Numbered from the stretch's first letter, positions 54,540 through 63,250 are shown. The stretch: 64,000 nucleotides of DNA from Naumannella cuiyingiana (GCF_013408305.1 NZ_JACBZS010000001.1:992001-1056000); one strand, 5' to 3'. Numbers and translations are program-made. The notes: generated by a model not told the origin, from the letters alone.

Positions 54540-56003
54540 GTGGCCGTGCAATCGGAGTCGGAACTGGCCGCACTGGCGCGCGGCGTGCTGGCGCCCGGAT
54601 TCGTCGGGACGAGTGTGCCGGGCTGGTTGGCCGACGAGCTGGATCGCGGGCTCGCCGGGGCCTGGCTGTTCGGTCACAACCGGCCGGCCGAGGGGTTCGC
54701 GGCGCTGACCGGTGAGCTGCGCGCGATCGCGCCGACGGCGCTGGTCTGCTCCGACGAGGAGGGCGGGTCGGTCACCCGGTTCGAGCCGGACGGGTCGTCC
54801 TGGCCGGGCGCCCACGCGCTCGGGCTGGTCGACGATCCGGTACGCACTGAGGCGGTGGCCGCCGAGCTGGGCGCCGCGCTGCGCGGGGAGGGGATCGACC
54901 TGACCGCCGCGCCCGATGTGGACGTGAACTCCGATCCGGACAATCCGGTGATCGGGGTACGCGCCTTCGGCGATGATGCGGAGCTGGTGGCCCGGCACGG
55001 CGCCGCTTTCGTCCGCGGGCTGCAGGCGGGCGGGGTGGCGGCCTGCGCCAAGCACTACCCCGGGCACGGCGCGACCCGGCAGGACTCCCATGTCGCCCTG
55101 CCCCGGGTGGACGCGCCGGAGGCCGTGGTCCGGGAGCGTGATCTGGTGCCGTTCGCCGCCGCGGTGGCGGCGGGGACCGACGCGATCATGACCGCGCACG
55201 TGATCTTCGACGCCTACGGGCGCGAGCCGGCGACGCTGAACCCGCGGCTGATCGGGCTGCTGCGAGACGAGCTCGGCTTCGACGGGGTGGTCTGCACCGA
55301 CGCACTGGACATGGCGGCGATCCGGGACGGCTGGGGCATGGGCCGCGGCGCGGCGCTCGCGCTGGCGGCCGGGGTGGATCTGATCTGTATCGGGAATCCG
55401 GTGGGCGGCGGCTACGACCCCGCCGCGGCGCTCGCCGAGATCGTCGACGCGATCATCGGGGCCGTGCGCTCGGGCGCGCTGCGGGAGACCCGGCTCGCCG
55501 AGGCGGCCGGGCGGGTGGCCCGACTGGCGGAGCGGGCGGCGGCCCGGCGGGCGGCCTTCGGGGAGCCGGTACGCCGGGCGCCCGGCACCCGCAGCGAGGT
55601 CGGGACACAGATCGCGCACGAGGCGCTGCGGCGTACCGGCCCGTTGCCGAAGTTGGGTGCGCGGCCCTGGCTTGCCGAACTGCGCGGGCCCGACAACATC
55701 GCCGCCGGGCGTACCCGGCCGTGGGCGCTGGTGGAACTCGCCGCCCGGTTGCCGGGGGCGCGGCGGGTGGTGATCGAGACGATTGCCGATCTTGCCGGGC
55801 TGGACGATGAGCCGCTGGTCGTGCTGCTGGGCGCGCAGCCCGACGGCGCCACCGCCGAGTTGCTCGACGCGGTGCTGGACCGGCGCCCGGACGCGCTGGT
55901 GATCAACACCGGAGTGCCGCGGGATCTCCGCGGGAAAGTGCTGGAGACCGCCGGGCCGGGCCGGGTCGAGGCGATCGCGGCCGCGGAGGCACTGGTCGGC
56001 TGA
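54540..56003 (+). CDS. nagZ: GH3 beta-N-acetylhexosaminidase (NagZ)
   Basis: 487 residues. It removes GlcNAc from muropeptides. The NagZ-specific loop is KHYPGHGATRQDSHVALP (about 177-194), holding the His/Asp acid-base pair, and the nucleophile Asp is in GVVCTDALDMAAI (about 257). Length and the extra C-terminal domain fit Gram-positive NagZ (YbbD-like). No signal peptide is seen, so action on imported fragments is likely. Its neighbour at 57529 makes the next two recycling enzymes. The GTG at 54540 or the one at 54546 may start. Confidence 0.9.
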   Translation: MAVQSESELAALARGVLAPGFVGTSVPGWLADELDRGLAGAWLFGHNRPAEGFAALTGELRAIAPTALVCSDEEGGSVTRFEPDGSSWPGAHALGLVDDPVRTEAVAAELGAALRGEGIDLTAAPDVDVNSDPDNPVIGVRAFGDDAELVARHGAAFVRGLQAGGVAACAKHYPGHGATRQDSHVALPRVDAPEAVVRERDLVPFAAAVAAGTDAIMTAHVIFDAYGREPATLNPRLIGLLRDELGFDGVVCTDALDMAAIRDGWGMGRGAALALAAGVDLICIGNPVGGGYDPAAALAEIVDAIIGAVRSGALRETRLAEAAGRVARLAERAAARRAAFGEPVRRAPGTRSEVGTQIAHEALRRTGPLPKLGARPWLAELRGPDNIAAGRTRPWALVELAARLPGARRVVIETIADLAGLDDEPLVVLLGAQPDGATAELLDAVLDRRPDALVINTGVPRDLRGKVLETAGPGRVEAIAAAEALVG

Positions 56004-56012
56004 CCGATCGCG

Positions 56013-56062
56013 TCGTCAGGTCTCGCCCCCTGGCGCCAGCTTCAGCGGGCGAAACCTGACGA
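56013..56062. terminator. Large inverted repeat after nagZ
   Basis: TCGTCAGGTCTCGCCC and GGGCGAAACCTGACGA form 16-bp arms with one mismatch; the 18-base loop includes the palindrome CTGGCGCCAG. It lies between the convergent nagZ and the small membrane gene. No T run follows on either side. Confidence 0.6.
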
Positions 56063-56072
56063 AGAGATCGAA

Positions 56073-56276
56073 CTAGCGCTGACGGCGACTCGCCCGCCCC
56101 CGCCCCGACGATCCCCGCCACAGGAGGACGATTCCGGCCACGCCACAGAGGACACCCAGAGCCCCCGCAGCGATGCCGAGCCACGAACCCCGATTCGCCG
56201 CCCCGGAACCGCCGATCACGGCACCCAGCATGATCAAGGCGACTGCGGCGATCACTGGACGGGAAATTCCGAGCAT
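56073..56276 (-). CDS. Small membrane protein, unknown
   Basis: 67 residues. Two hydrophobic helices (about 7-25 and 31-53), then a basic tail (RGSSGRGRASRRQR). GGAGG lies nine bases before the ATG, and codon use is normal, so I take it as real. It starts 26 bases after the end of the isochorismate synthase gene and may be read with it. I do not recognise a family. Confidence 0.6.
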   Translation of the reverse strand: MLGISRPVIAAVALIMLGAVIGGSGAANRGSWLGIAAGALGVLCGVAGIVLLWRGSSGRGRASRRQR

Positions 56277-56302
56277 CGCAACAGACCTCCAAGAGTCCTT
56301 TC

Positions 56303-57427
56303 CTACACCCCAAGGGCCCGGCGCATGGGCTGGAGCTTGACCTCGGTCTCGGCGTACTCCCACTCGGGATCGGCGCCTGCCACGATGCCGCCGCCGGCAT
56401 AGCAGCGCACGCCGCCGGGCTCGCGCTGGCCGCAGCGCAGGGCCAGCCCGATCTCGCCGTTGCCGTCCGCATCCATCCAGCCGACCGGCCCGGCGTAGCG
56501 CCCGCGGTCCCGCGGCTCGAACTCGTTGATCAACTCCACGGCCCGTTTGGTCGGTACGCCGGCCACCGCCGGCGTCGGGTGCAGCGCGGTGATCAACCGC
56601 AGCGGCGACGACGCGGGATCGGCGACGCGGCCGGAGATGTCGGTGGCCAGATGCCACAGGTTCGGCAGTTGCAGCGGGTACGCCGCCGGCCGCTCGTCGT
56701 CCAGCACCGCCAGCCCGGCCAGCTCGCCGAGCACAGCGTCGGCGGCCAGCCGGTGCTCGGCCACCCGGCGCGGATCGCCCAGCAGGGTCTCGGCATCGCC
56801 CGCGGTGCCGGCCAGCACCCGGGTCCGGAACCGGTCTCCCTGCCGGGCGATCATCAGCTCCGGCGTCGCGCCGAAGAGCCCGTCCACGGCAAATGTCCAG
56901 GTCTGCGGATAGCTGGCGGCCAACGCCTCGAGGGCGCGGGCGCACCGGGCGTCGTCGGCACGCACGTACTCGTCCCGCGCGACCACGATCTTGTCCGCGG
57001 CGCCGCCGGCGATCGCCCCGAGCGCCGCCTCGACCAGCCGGCGGTGCCCCGCCCGGCCGGCGCTCTCCCCCGGTGCGGCCAGTCCCCGGATCTCCTCACC
57101 CGCGAGCCCGACCGTCAACCCATCGTCGGCCGCGGCCAGTTCGGCGAGCAACCCGGCGTCGACGGCCTGCTCCCACGCGGTCTCGCCGCGGCGTACCGAC
57201 CGCGGGACGCGCAGCACGCTCGGCAGCGCCGAGGAGTCGTCGAAGGTGGCGGCGAGGAAGGCGGTGAGCGGGGCGGGGCCGCGATCGCGGTCGGCCAGCC
57301 GCTGCCACACGGCGTCCATCCGGGCGAGCCGGTCGCGGCCGGAGAAGGCCAGCCGCCAGCCGCCCGATCCGGTGAGCGCGGCACCGTCGCGTACCCAACC
57401 CAGCCGGTCGACGAAGGCCTCCTCCAC
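56303..57427 (-). CDS. menF: Isochorismate synthase
   Basis: 374 residues. It isomerises chorismate to isochorismate for menaquinone (or a siderophore). The chorismate-binding enzyme core has KIVVARDEYV, FRTRVLAGTAGD, LHPTPAVAGVPTKRAVELI and YAGPVGWMDADGNGEIGLALRC with the catalytic Glu/Lys, ending CYAGGGIVAGADPEWEYAETEVK. No other men or siderophore gene is in the window, so its pathway is inferred; menaquinone is the more likely. The start GTG at 57427 has a GATCAT box seven bases upstream. Confidence 0.92.
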   Translation of the reverse strand: MEEAFVDRLGWVRDGAALTGSGGWRLAFSGRDRLARMDAVWQRLADRDRGPAPLTAFLAATFDDSSALPSVLRVPRSVRRGETAWEQAVDAGLLAELAAADDGLTVGLAGEEIRGLAAPGESAGRAGHRRLVEAALGAIAGGAADKIVVARDEYVRADDARCARALEALAASYPQTWTFAVDGLFGATPELMIARQGDRFRTRVLAGTAGDAETLLGDPRRVAEHRLAADAVLGELAGLAVLDDERPAAYPLQLPNLWHLATDISGRVADPASSPLRLITALHPTPAVAGVPTKRAVELINEFEPRDRGRYAGPVGWMDADGNGEIGLALRCGQREPGGVRCYAGGGIVAGADPEWEYAETEVKLQPMRRALGV

Positions 57428-57515
57428 GGCGTCGATGATCCCACGCGGCCCACCAGCCCCGGAAATCGCGAGCCGACCCGGACCCGAACGCCGGGGGTTC
57501 GCGGGCCGCCGCTGT

Positions 57516-57521
57516 TAGCTT
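57516..57521 (+). promoter_or_regulatory. -10 box (TAGCTT) for leaderless start at 57529
   Basis: TAGCTT ends seven bases before the GTG at 57529. The GGAGG between them is too near the GTG to act as a ribosome site, which favours a leaderless start. Confidence 0.5.
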
Positions 57522-57528
57522 GGAGGCC

Positions 57529-59376
57529 GTGTACAGCGGAATTGATCTTGGCAAGACCGGGTGCCGGTTGGCGGTGGTCGACGAGCGGCCGGTGGTCGTC
57601 TCGGGGCCGGGTGCGCCGGGACTTGCCGAGCCCGGCGGCATCGCCGAGGCCGTCCGCGCGGTGCTCACCGTCCGGGAGGCGTTGCCAGCGGCGCAGCGCC
57701 AGCTCGCCGGTTCGCTGGTCTGTGGGGCCGCGGGCGCGGCCGCGGCGCCGGAGGCCGCGGCCGAGCTCGCCGCCCGGCTGGAGGCCGAACTGCCGGGCAC
57801 CGAGGTCACGGTGACCAGCGATGCGGTGATCGCCCACGCCGGTGCGCTGGGCGGCCGGTCCGGCACGGTCGCGGCGCTCGGCACCGGCGCGGTGGTGATC
57901 AACGTCTCGGCCCGCGGGGAGCTGCGGATCTTCGACGGCTGGGGCCCCTGGCTCGGCGATGACGGGTCCGGCGCCTGGCTGGGTCGCGAGGCGCTGCGGC
58001 GGGTGCTCGCCTCCCGCGAGGCCGACTACGACCTGGGCCCGCTGCTGGATGCGGCCCGCGCTCGGTTCGGCGACCTGGCCCGGTTGCCACGCACGCTCGC
58101 CGCAAGCGGTACGCCCGCCCGCGCCACCGCCGCCTTCGCCCCCGACGTGTTGGGCCTCGCCGCCGAGGGCGATGCCGCGGCGCGTGAGCTGGTGACGGCG
58201 GCCGCCGAGGCGCTGGCGGGCACCATCGAGCGCGCCGGCGACGGGCCGGTCGCGGTGACCGGTGGCCTGTCCGGCTCGGAGCTGTTGTTGGCCGAGCTGG
58301 CCGGCGCCAGCGGCCGCGAGGTGGTCCGCGGCGAGGGCACGCCGCTGGACGGGGCGCTGCTGCTGGCCTCGGGCGCGCCGGCGCCGCACCGGGAGATGCT
58401 GATCGGCCCGGCGGCCGAGCCCGGCGAGCGCTCGGAGGTTTCCGACGGTTCGGTGGACCGGCTGGGCACCGAGCAGGTACGCCGCGATCTTGCCGATCTC
58501 GACACCTTCTCCAGTACCCGCCTGGTCGACGTGCTGCTGGATGCCGAGGCGTCGGTACCAGCGGCCATGCGCGCCGCGCACGGTCAGCTCGCGACGGCGG
58601 CGCGGATGGCGGCGGAGGCGTACGCGCGCGGCGGGCGGATCGTCTACGTCGGCGCGGGTACGCCGGGGCGCCTCGGCGCGCTGGATGCCGCCGAGATCCC
58701 GCCTACCTACGGGGTGGATCCCGGCCGTTTCGTGGCACTGCTGGCGGGCGGCGAACAGGCGATGACCGCCGCGATCGAGGGCGCGGAGGACGACGAGGAG
58801 GCGGCGCGCGCCGACATCGAGCGCCTGGCGATCGGGCCGGCCGACCTGGTGATCGGCATCGCGGCCTCCGGGCGTACCCCCTATGTGGTCGCCGCCCTCA
58901 CCGCGGCCGCCGAGCGCGGCGCGCCGACCGTCGGCATCACCAACAACCACGGCACCGCCGTGGCCGCGGCCGCCGAGGTCGGCATCGAGTTGCTGACCGG
59001 GCCCGAGGTGGTGTCGGGCTCCACCCGGATGAAGGCCGGCACCTCGCAGAAGATCGCGCTGAACATCATCTCCACAGCGGCGATGATCATGAACAACAAG
59101 ACCTACGGCGCCTGGATGGTCGACGTGGCCGCCACCAACGACAAGCTGCGGGCCCGCGCCAACCGGATCGTCCGGGAGGCCACCGGCCATGATCACGGCG
59201 ACGCCGAGCGGGCGCTGGCCGCTGCCGGCGGTGAGGTGAAGACCGCGATCGTCAGCCTGCTCACCGGCGGCGATGCCGAGGCTGCCCGGGAGCGCCTGGG
59301 CGCCGCCGACGGCAGCGTGCGCAAGGCGTTAGAAGATGATCAACAACAAGATCAACAAGACGAGCAGGGCGACTGA
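57529..59376 (+). CDS. Fused BadF/BadG-type amino-sugar kinase and N-acetylmuramic acid 6-phosphate etherase
   Basis: 615 residues. Residues 1-290 are a BadF/BadG/BcrA ASKHA kinase (GIDLGKTGCRLAVV, GTVAALGTGAVV, WGPWLGDDGSGAWLGREAL, VAVTGGLSGSEL), as in GlcNAc kinases and clostridial MurK. Residues about 315-600 are MurQ (STRLVDVLLDAEA; AGTPGRLGALDAAEIPPTYG with the catalytic Glu; GIAASGRTPYVVAAL; GSTRMKAGTSQKIALNI). Together they would phosphorylate MurNAc and remove its lactate to give GlcNAc-6-P. nagZ is close by. The end overlaps the next gene in antisense by 48 bases. Confidence 0.9.
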   Translation: MYSGIDLGKTGCRLAVVDERPVVVSGPGAPGLAEPGGIAEAVRAVLTVREALPAAQRQLAGSLVCGAAGAAAAPEAAAELAARLEAELPGTEVTVTSDAVIAHAGALGGRSGTVAALGTGAVVINVSARGELRIFDGWGPWLGDDGSGAWLGREALRRVLASREADYDLGPLLDAARARFGDLARLPRTLAASGTPARATAAFAPDVLGLAAEGDAAARELVTAAAEALAGTIERAGDGPVAVTGGLSGSELLLAELAGASGREVVRGEGTPLDGALLLASGAPAPHREMLIGPAAEPGERSEVSDGSVDRLGTEQVRRDLADLDTFSSTRLVDVLLDAEASVPAAMRAAHGQLATAARMAAEAYARGGRIVYVGAGTPGRLGALDAAEIPPTYGVDPGRFVALLAGGEQAMTAAIEGAEDDEEAARADIERLAIGPADLVIGIAASGRTPYVVAALTAAAERGAPTVGITNNHGTAVAAAAEVGIELLTGPEVVSGSTRMKAGTSQKIALNIISTAAMIMNNKTYGAWMVDVAATNDKLRARANRIVREATGHDHGDAERALAAAGGEVKTAIVSLLTGGDAEAARERLGAADGSVRKALEDDQQQDQQDEQGD

Positions 59377-59700
59377 CCCGACGATCACACCGAGCGCAAC
59401 CCGGCTGAATCCGGCGCCGCGCGGGGGCCCGCCGACCTCCCCCGGCTGGCCCGACTGCGCGACGATCGCCGGCTCGGCGTGGGTCGGCAGCGGCGGCAAC
59501 CCCTCGACCACCGGGACCAGCTCGCCCAGCGAACCGGCGGCATAGAGCCGGTCGAGGCGCTGCTGGTAGTCGTCGGCGTCGAGCTGCCCGCGGGTGTAGG
59601 CATCGTTGAGCTGCCGCGTCAGTCGCTCCCGCTCGGCGTCGTCCACCGGCGCGGTGGGCGTGCTGCGGTACTTGCTCGAGATGGGCAGATCGCCGCTCAT
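59329..59700 (-). CDS. DUF1707 domain membrane protein
   Basis: 123 residues. The N-terminal DUF1707 domain (VDDAERERLTRQLNDAYTRGQLDADDYQQRLDRLYAAGSLGELVPVV) is an actinobacterial SHOCT-like module of unknown role; a Gly/Pro linker and one C-terminal membrane helix (ALGVIVGSVALLVLLILLLIIF) follow. The last 16 codons are antisense to the 3' end of the kinase-MurQ gene. The ATG follows a TAGGCT box by six bases. Confidence 0.85.
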   Translation of the reverse strand: MSGDLPISSKYRSTPTAPVDDAERERLTRQLNDAYTRGQLDADDYQQRLDRLYAAGSLGELVPVVEGLPPLPTHAEPAIVAQSGQPGEVGGPPRGAGFSRVALGVIVGSVALLVLLILLLIIF

Positions 59701-59706
59701 GGACCC

Positions 59707-59712
59707 AGCCTA
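59707..59712 (-). promoter_or_regulatory. -10 box (TAGGCT) for leaderless start at 59700
   Basis: TAGGCT on the minus strand ends six bases before the ATG at 59700. It lies at the 3' end of the upstream glycosidase gene, so read-through is also possible. Confidence 0.5.
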
Positions 59713-60918
59713 GTGCGTCGAGAGTCGCAGCCGGGGCGCTCGACCGGCCAGCCGCTCGGTCAGCCAGGCGTCGAACGCGTCACTCTCGGGCCCGCCAAGG
59801 GAGCGATCCGAGCCGTCCTCGGCGAGCGCCAGTTCGACCACGGGGCCGGCCGCGGGGGCCGGCCGCGCGGCGCGGATCCGCGGCGCCTGCTCGGCCAGCG
59901 CACGGCCGATCGGCTTCGGCCGATTGTGGGCATCGATCAACCCGAGGCCGTACTCCAGCTCCGGGAAGTCGGCCAGGTCGCGGGACACGTCGTGGCTGGC
60001 CCACCAGGTGATGCCCCACAGATCGGGGGCGTCGGCGAGCGCGCCGACCGTGTCGGTGAGGAACGCCTCGGCGTCGGCGATCAGCGGGCGCCCGTCGTGG
60101 GCGGCACGCGGGGCACCGACCTCCTGCAGCCAGACCCCGCGCCCCGGCGGCGACCAGGCCCGCGCCAGTTCGACCAGATAGCGCGCGAACTGTGCCAGCG
60201 CCGGATGATCGGCGCAGTAGCGCCGTCCGACGCCGCCGAACACCCACGCGTGGACGACCGTCAGGGCCCCGCGGCTCGCGGCGAGCCGTGGGGTGAACGG
60301 GTGATCGTCGGCGAACCACACGTCGTCGTCGAAATTGGCCTGGTGCAGGCCGGTCGGCCAGACCCGCTCGGCCGCGCCCAGCAAGGCGTCCAGCCAGGCG
60401 CCGGCACCGGCGGTGTCCAGCGGGTACGCCGAGGGGTGCCGCGCCGCCGCGAACTGGCCGAACTCGTTGCCCAGGCCCAGCCCGAACGCGTTCGGGCGGC
60501 CGGCCAGCTCGCGGCCGAGGACATCGATCAACCGCGCCTGTGCGGCCACCACGTCGGGATCGGTGAAGACATTGCGCCGGTGCCAGCTACCGACCCAGGC
60601 CGGCAGGAAGTCGAAGCTGGACAGGTGGCCCTGCAAGACCTCGACCGAGACGTCGAGGTCGCGCTCGGCGGCGAGGTCGGTCAGCGCCAGCAGATCGGCG
60701 ACCGCGCGGGTGTTGATCATGGTCCGGTCCGGCTGCAGGATCGGCCACAGCGGCAGCACCCGGAGATGATCGACGCCCAGGGCGCTGATCGCGTCCAGGT
60801 CGCGAGCCGCGGCGGCCGGATCGAAGTCCAGCCAGGAGTGGAACCAACCCCGGCTCGGCGTGTAGTTGACGCCCAGCCGCGGCGCGGTCCGATCGGTCGG
60901 CGGTGTCTCGATGATCAT
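59710..60918 (-). CDS. GH5-like glycoside hydrolase
   Basis: 402 residues, no signal peptide, so probably cytoplasmic. GVNYTPSRGWFHSWLDFD at the start, the acid/base Glu152 in GLGNEFGQF and the likely nucleophile Glu266 in GVWLQEVGAP fit a clan-A (beta/alpha)8 glycosidase close to GH5 subfamily 18-type enzymes. The substrate could be a beta-mannoside or a glycoconjugate sugar released by the cell; this is inference. An ATG nine bases earlier (60927) is an alternative; GAGG lies eight to nine bases before 60918. Confidence 0.75.
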   Translation of the reverse strand: MIIETPPTDRTAPRLGVNYTPSRGWFHSWLDFDPAAAARDLDAISALGVDHLRVLPLWPILQPDRTMINTRAVADLLALTDLAAERDLDVSVEVLQGHLSSFDFLPAWVGSWHRRNVFTDPDVVAAQARLIDVLGRELAGRPNAFGLGLGNEFGQFAAARHPSAYPLDTAGAGAWLDALLGAAERVWPTGLHQANFDDDVWFADDHPFTPRLAASRGALTVVHAWVFGGVGRRYCADHPALAQFARYLVELARAWSPPGRGVWLQEVGAPRAAHDGRPLIADAEAFLTDTVGALADAPDLWGITWWASHDVSRDLADFPELEYGLGLIDAHNRPKPIGRALAEQAPRIRAARPAPAAGPVVELALAEDGSDRSLGGPESDAFDAWLTERLAGRAPRLRLSTH

Positions 60919-60985
60919 GCCGACCATCCTCGCGGATCGGGAAAACTGGTGGCGGGGGCATCGGGCGCGGGGCCACCATGCACCC

Positions 60986-62062
60986 ATGGTGCACATCGAC
61001 CGCGTGACCACACCCGACCCCGACGGGGCGGGCGCCTTCGACGAGGTGGCCGCGATCGACCGGGCCGTGCTGATCGAGACCCACGGCAACGACGATCTCG
61101 CCGACTCCGCCGCGGCCCGTCGCGCGCGGTTCGCCGACCAGTCCGACAAGGCCCGTGAGCTGTTGCTGATCCGGGCCGAGCCGGAAGGCCCCGCGCTCGG
61201 TGCCGCCGAGGTCATCTACCCGCTGCGGGAGAACGTCGAGACCGCCGAGACGACGGTGCAGATCGTGCCGGGGCATCGGCGCGCCGGTCTGGGAAGCGCG
61301 CTCGCGCAGGCCGCGGAGGATGCCGCGCGGGCGCGCGGGCGTACCCGCATGCTGGGCTTTGCCGAGCACCCCGACGGGGCCGAGGGCCCGGGCGCCCTGC
61401 TGCCGCCGACCGGGGTGGGCCGGGCGCCGCGCGACAGCCCGCCGGTCGCGTTCGCGCTGGGCCGGGGTTATCGGCTGGAGCAGGCCGAGCGGATGTCGAC
61501 CCAGCCCGTGCCGCTGGATCCTGGGGTACGCGAGAGGCTGCAGCGCGATGCCGACGAGCGCTCGGGCGGCTATCGCCTGCTGGGCTGGCGAGATGCCGCC
61601 CCGGCCGAACACGTCGATCAGATCGCCGAGCTGTTCACCCGGATGAGCGTCGACGTGCCGCACGCCGAGCTCGGCTATCAGGAGGAGGTGTGGGACGCGG
61701 ATCGGGTACGCCGGCGCGAGGCGCGGGCCGCGGCCGGCGGGCGGACCGCCTTCACCACGGTCGCCCAACACATCGGCTCGGGCCGGCTGGCGGCGTTCAC
61801 GATCATCGAGGTTCCGCCGGACAAGCCCGCGGTGGGCTACCAGGCCGAGACGCTGGTCCGCGCCGAGCACCGCGGGCACCGGCTCGGGCTGGCGATCAAG
61901 CTCGCCAATCTCGACCTGGTCGCCGCCCACCGGCCGCAGATCGCCCGGATCCACACCTGGAACGCGGGCGAGAACGAGTGGATGCTCGCGATCAACCTGG
62001 CGATGGGCTACCGGCCGGGCCTGCTGGAAACCGTGTGGAGCAAGCGGCTTTCTGGGGTGTGA
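60986..62062 (+). CDS. GNAT-family acetyltransferase with two GNAT domains
   Basis: 358 residues, twice the size of one GNAT domain. The first has TVQIVPGHRRAGLGSALAQAA (about 85-105); the second has QAETLVRAEHRGHRLGLAIKL (about 285-305) and NEWMLAINLAMGYRP. Tandem GNAT proteins are common in actinobacteria (mycothiol synthase is one), but this sequence is not a clear match to MshD. The ATG was chosen as the first in frame with MVHIDRVTTPD; no strong ribosome site is visible. Confidence 0.8.
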   Translation: MVHIDRVTTPDPDGAGAFDEVAAIDRAVLIETHGNDDLADSAAARRARFADQSDKARELLLIRAEPEGPALGAAEVIYPLRENVETAETTVQIVPGHRRAGLGSALAQAAEDAARARGRTRMLGFAEHPDGAEGPGALLPPTGVGRAPRDSPPVAFALGRGYRLEQAERMSTQPVPLDPGVRERLQRDADERSGGYRLLGWRDAAPAEHVDQIAELFTRMSVDVPHAELGYQEEVWDADRVRRREARAAAGGRTAFTTVAQHIGSGRLAAFTIIEVPPDKPAVGYQAETLVRAEHRGHRLGLAIKLANLDLVAAHRPQIARIHTWNAGENEWMLAINLAMGYRPGLLETVWSKRLSGV

Positions 62063-62091
62063 TTCGAGGTGTGATCGTGACGCATCCGTGG

Positions 62092-62097
62092 CATGAT
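62092..62097 (+). promoter_or_regulatory. -10 box (CATGAT) for the toxin-antitoxin pair
   Basis: CATGAT ends six bases before the ATG at 62104, the leaderless spacing. Antitoxins of this type usually repress their own promoter, so the operator should be in the 41 bases before 62104. Confidence 0.4.
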
Positions 62098-62103
62098 GGG
62101 GGC

Positions 62104-62481
62104 ATGGTCACCACTCTGGACCAGCGGGCCCACAAGGAATCCGTCACACTTCCGGTCGCAAGCCTCACCGAGGAGCTCCGGGACCGGCTCGGCGCCACCC
62201 TCGTCGCATATATCGCGGGGGTGAAGGAAACGCGCGCGGTTCGGCAGTGGGCCCACGGCGAACGCGAGCCGAGCGCAGCGGTGGTACAGCGACTTCGCCT
62301 CAGCCACCAGATCAGCACCATCCTCGGTGACCGCCACGGCTCCCGAGTCGTCCAGGCCTGGATGCAAGGACTCAACCCGGATCTCGGTGACATCGCGCCC
62401 GCACGAATTCTCCGCGAGAGCGATATCGACGAGATCGGTGAGCGCGTCCTTGGCGCGGCCCGCCATTTCGCCGCTGCCTGA
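62104..62481 (+). CDS. Xre/MbcA/ParS-type antitoxin
   Basis: 125 residues. LVAYIAGVKETRAVRQWAHGEREPSAAVVQRLRL (about 33-66) is the helix-turn-helix part of the Xre-MbcA-ParS antitoxins, and the C-terminal half (VVQAWMQGLNPDLGDIAPARILRES) is the toxin-binding DUF2384-like part, ending in Ala residues that can block the toxin active site. It lies eight bases before the RES toxin gene. GC content drops from here to about 63250. Confidence 0.85.
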   Translation: MVTTLDQRAHKESVTLPVASLTEELRDRLGATLVAYIAGVKETRAVRQWAHGEREPSAAVVQRLRLSHQISTILGDRHGSRVVQAWMQGLNPDLGDIAPARILRESDIDEIGERVLGAARHFAAA

Positions 62482-62488
62482 GGCCTGG

Positions 62489-63250
62489 ATGCCCCTCACT
62501 CTCGCCGAACCGGCCGAGCAGGGCATCTGGCGCGTCGGCTACGCCCCGGATCCGTGGGCATGGACGGACTGGAAGTGGGCGACCGGGCACCACTTCGACG
62601 GGCGCTGGGACGATCTCGACGGCACCTTCCGGTCGATCTATGCCGGCGCGAGCCTCTATTCCTGCTTCGTCGAACTGCTCGCGCCATTACGTCCAGATCC
62701 ACAGCTCGCCGAGGAAATCGCGGCCATCGTCGCCGATCCAGAGGATGTCGAGCAGTTTCCGACGACACCCGCGGGCGATGTCGATCCTTCTTGGCTCGAC
62801 AACCGAGTCGCCGGAACCGCTACCCTCACCGGAGCCTTCTGCGATGTCACGACCTCGACCACCATCGCGACCCTGCGCCCCTCCTTCGCAACCAGAGCGA
62901 CTGAACTGGGATTGAACGATTTCGACGTATCCGCGCTCAACGACGCCGCAGCCCGGCCCCTGACCCAAGCGATCGCCACTCGTCTGTGCCGCTCAACTGA
63001 TCTTGACGGAATCCGCTACACCTCGCGGCACGGCAGCGACCTCACCCTCTGGGCCATTTTCGAACGAAGCATCAATCGGCCGCCACGTTGCATTGATCAG
63101 CAGCAAGCGCTCGATCTGACGCCGACCCACCCCGAACTTCTCGCCGCGTTCGCCACACTCGGATTGCGCTGGCTCCTCCCAGATGCCGACCTGCCTGCGC
63201 CGACCATCGATGGGCCAGGCATTGAAGGTGTGGAACGAGGTCTTTTCTGA
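62489..63250 (+). CDS. RES-domain NAD-degrading toxin
   Basis: 253 residues. RES-domain toxins break down NAD+ and are held inactive by the upstream Xre/MbcA antitoxin. The conserved Arg is in GIWRVGYAP, a GRWDD follows, SIYAGASLYSCFVELLAPL carries the Tyr and Glu, and DGIRYTSRHGSDLTLWAIFE the Ser. GAGG lies just before the ATG. At 253 residues it is longer than the common 150-220, with an extra C-terminal part (from about 200). Codon choice is less GC-biased than the neighbours, a sign of transfer. Confidence 0.85.
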   Translation: MPLTLAEPAEQGIWRVGYAPDPWAWTDWKWATGHHFDGRWDDLDGTFRSIYAGASLYSCFVELLAPLRPDPQLAEEIAAIVADPEDVEQFPTTPAGDVDPSWLDNRVAGTATLTGAFCDVTTSTTIATLRPSFATRATELGLNDFDVSALNDAAARPLTQAIATRLCRSTDLDGIRYTSRHGSDLTLWAIFERSINRPPRCIDQQQALDLTPTHPELLAAFATLGLRWLLPDADLPAPTIDGPGIEGVERGLF

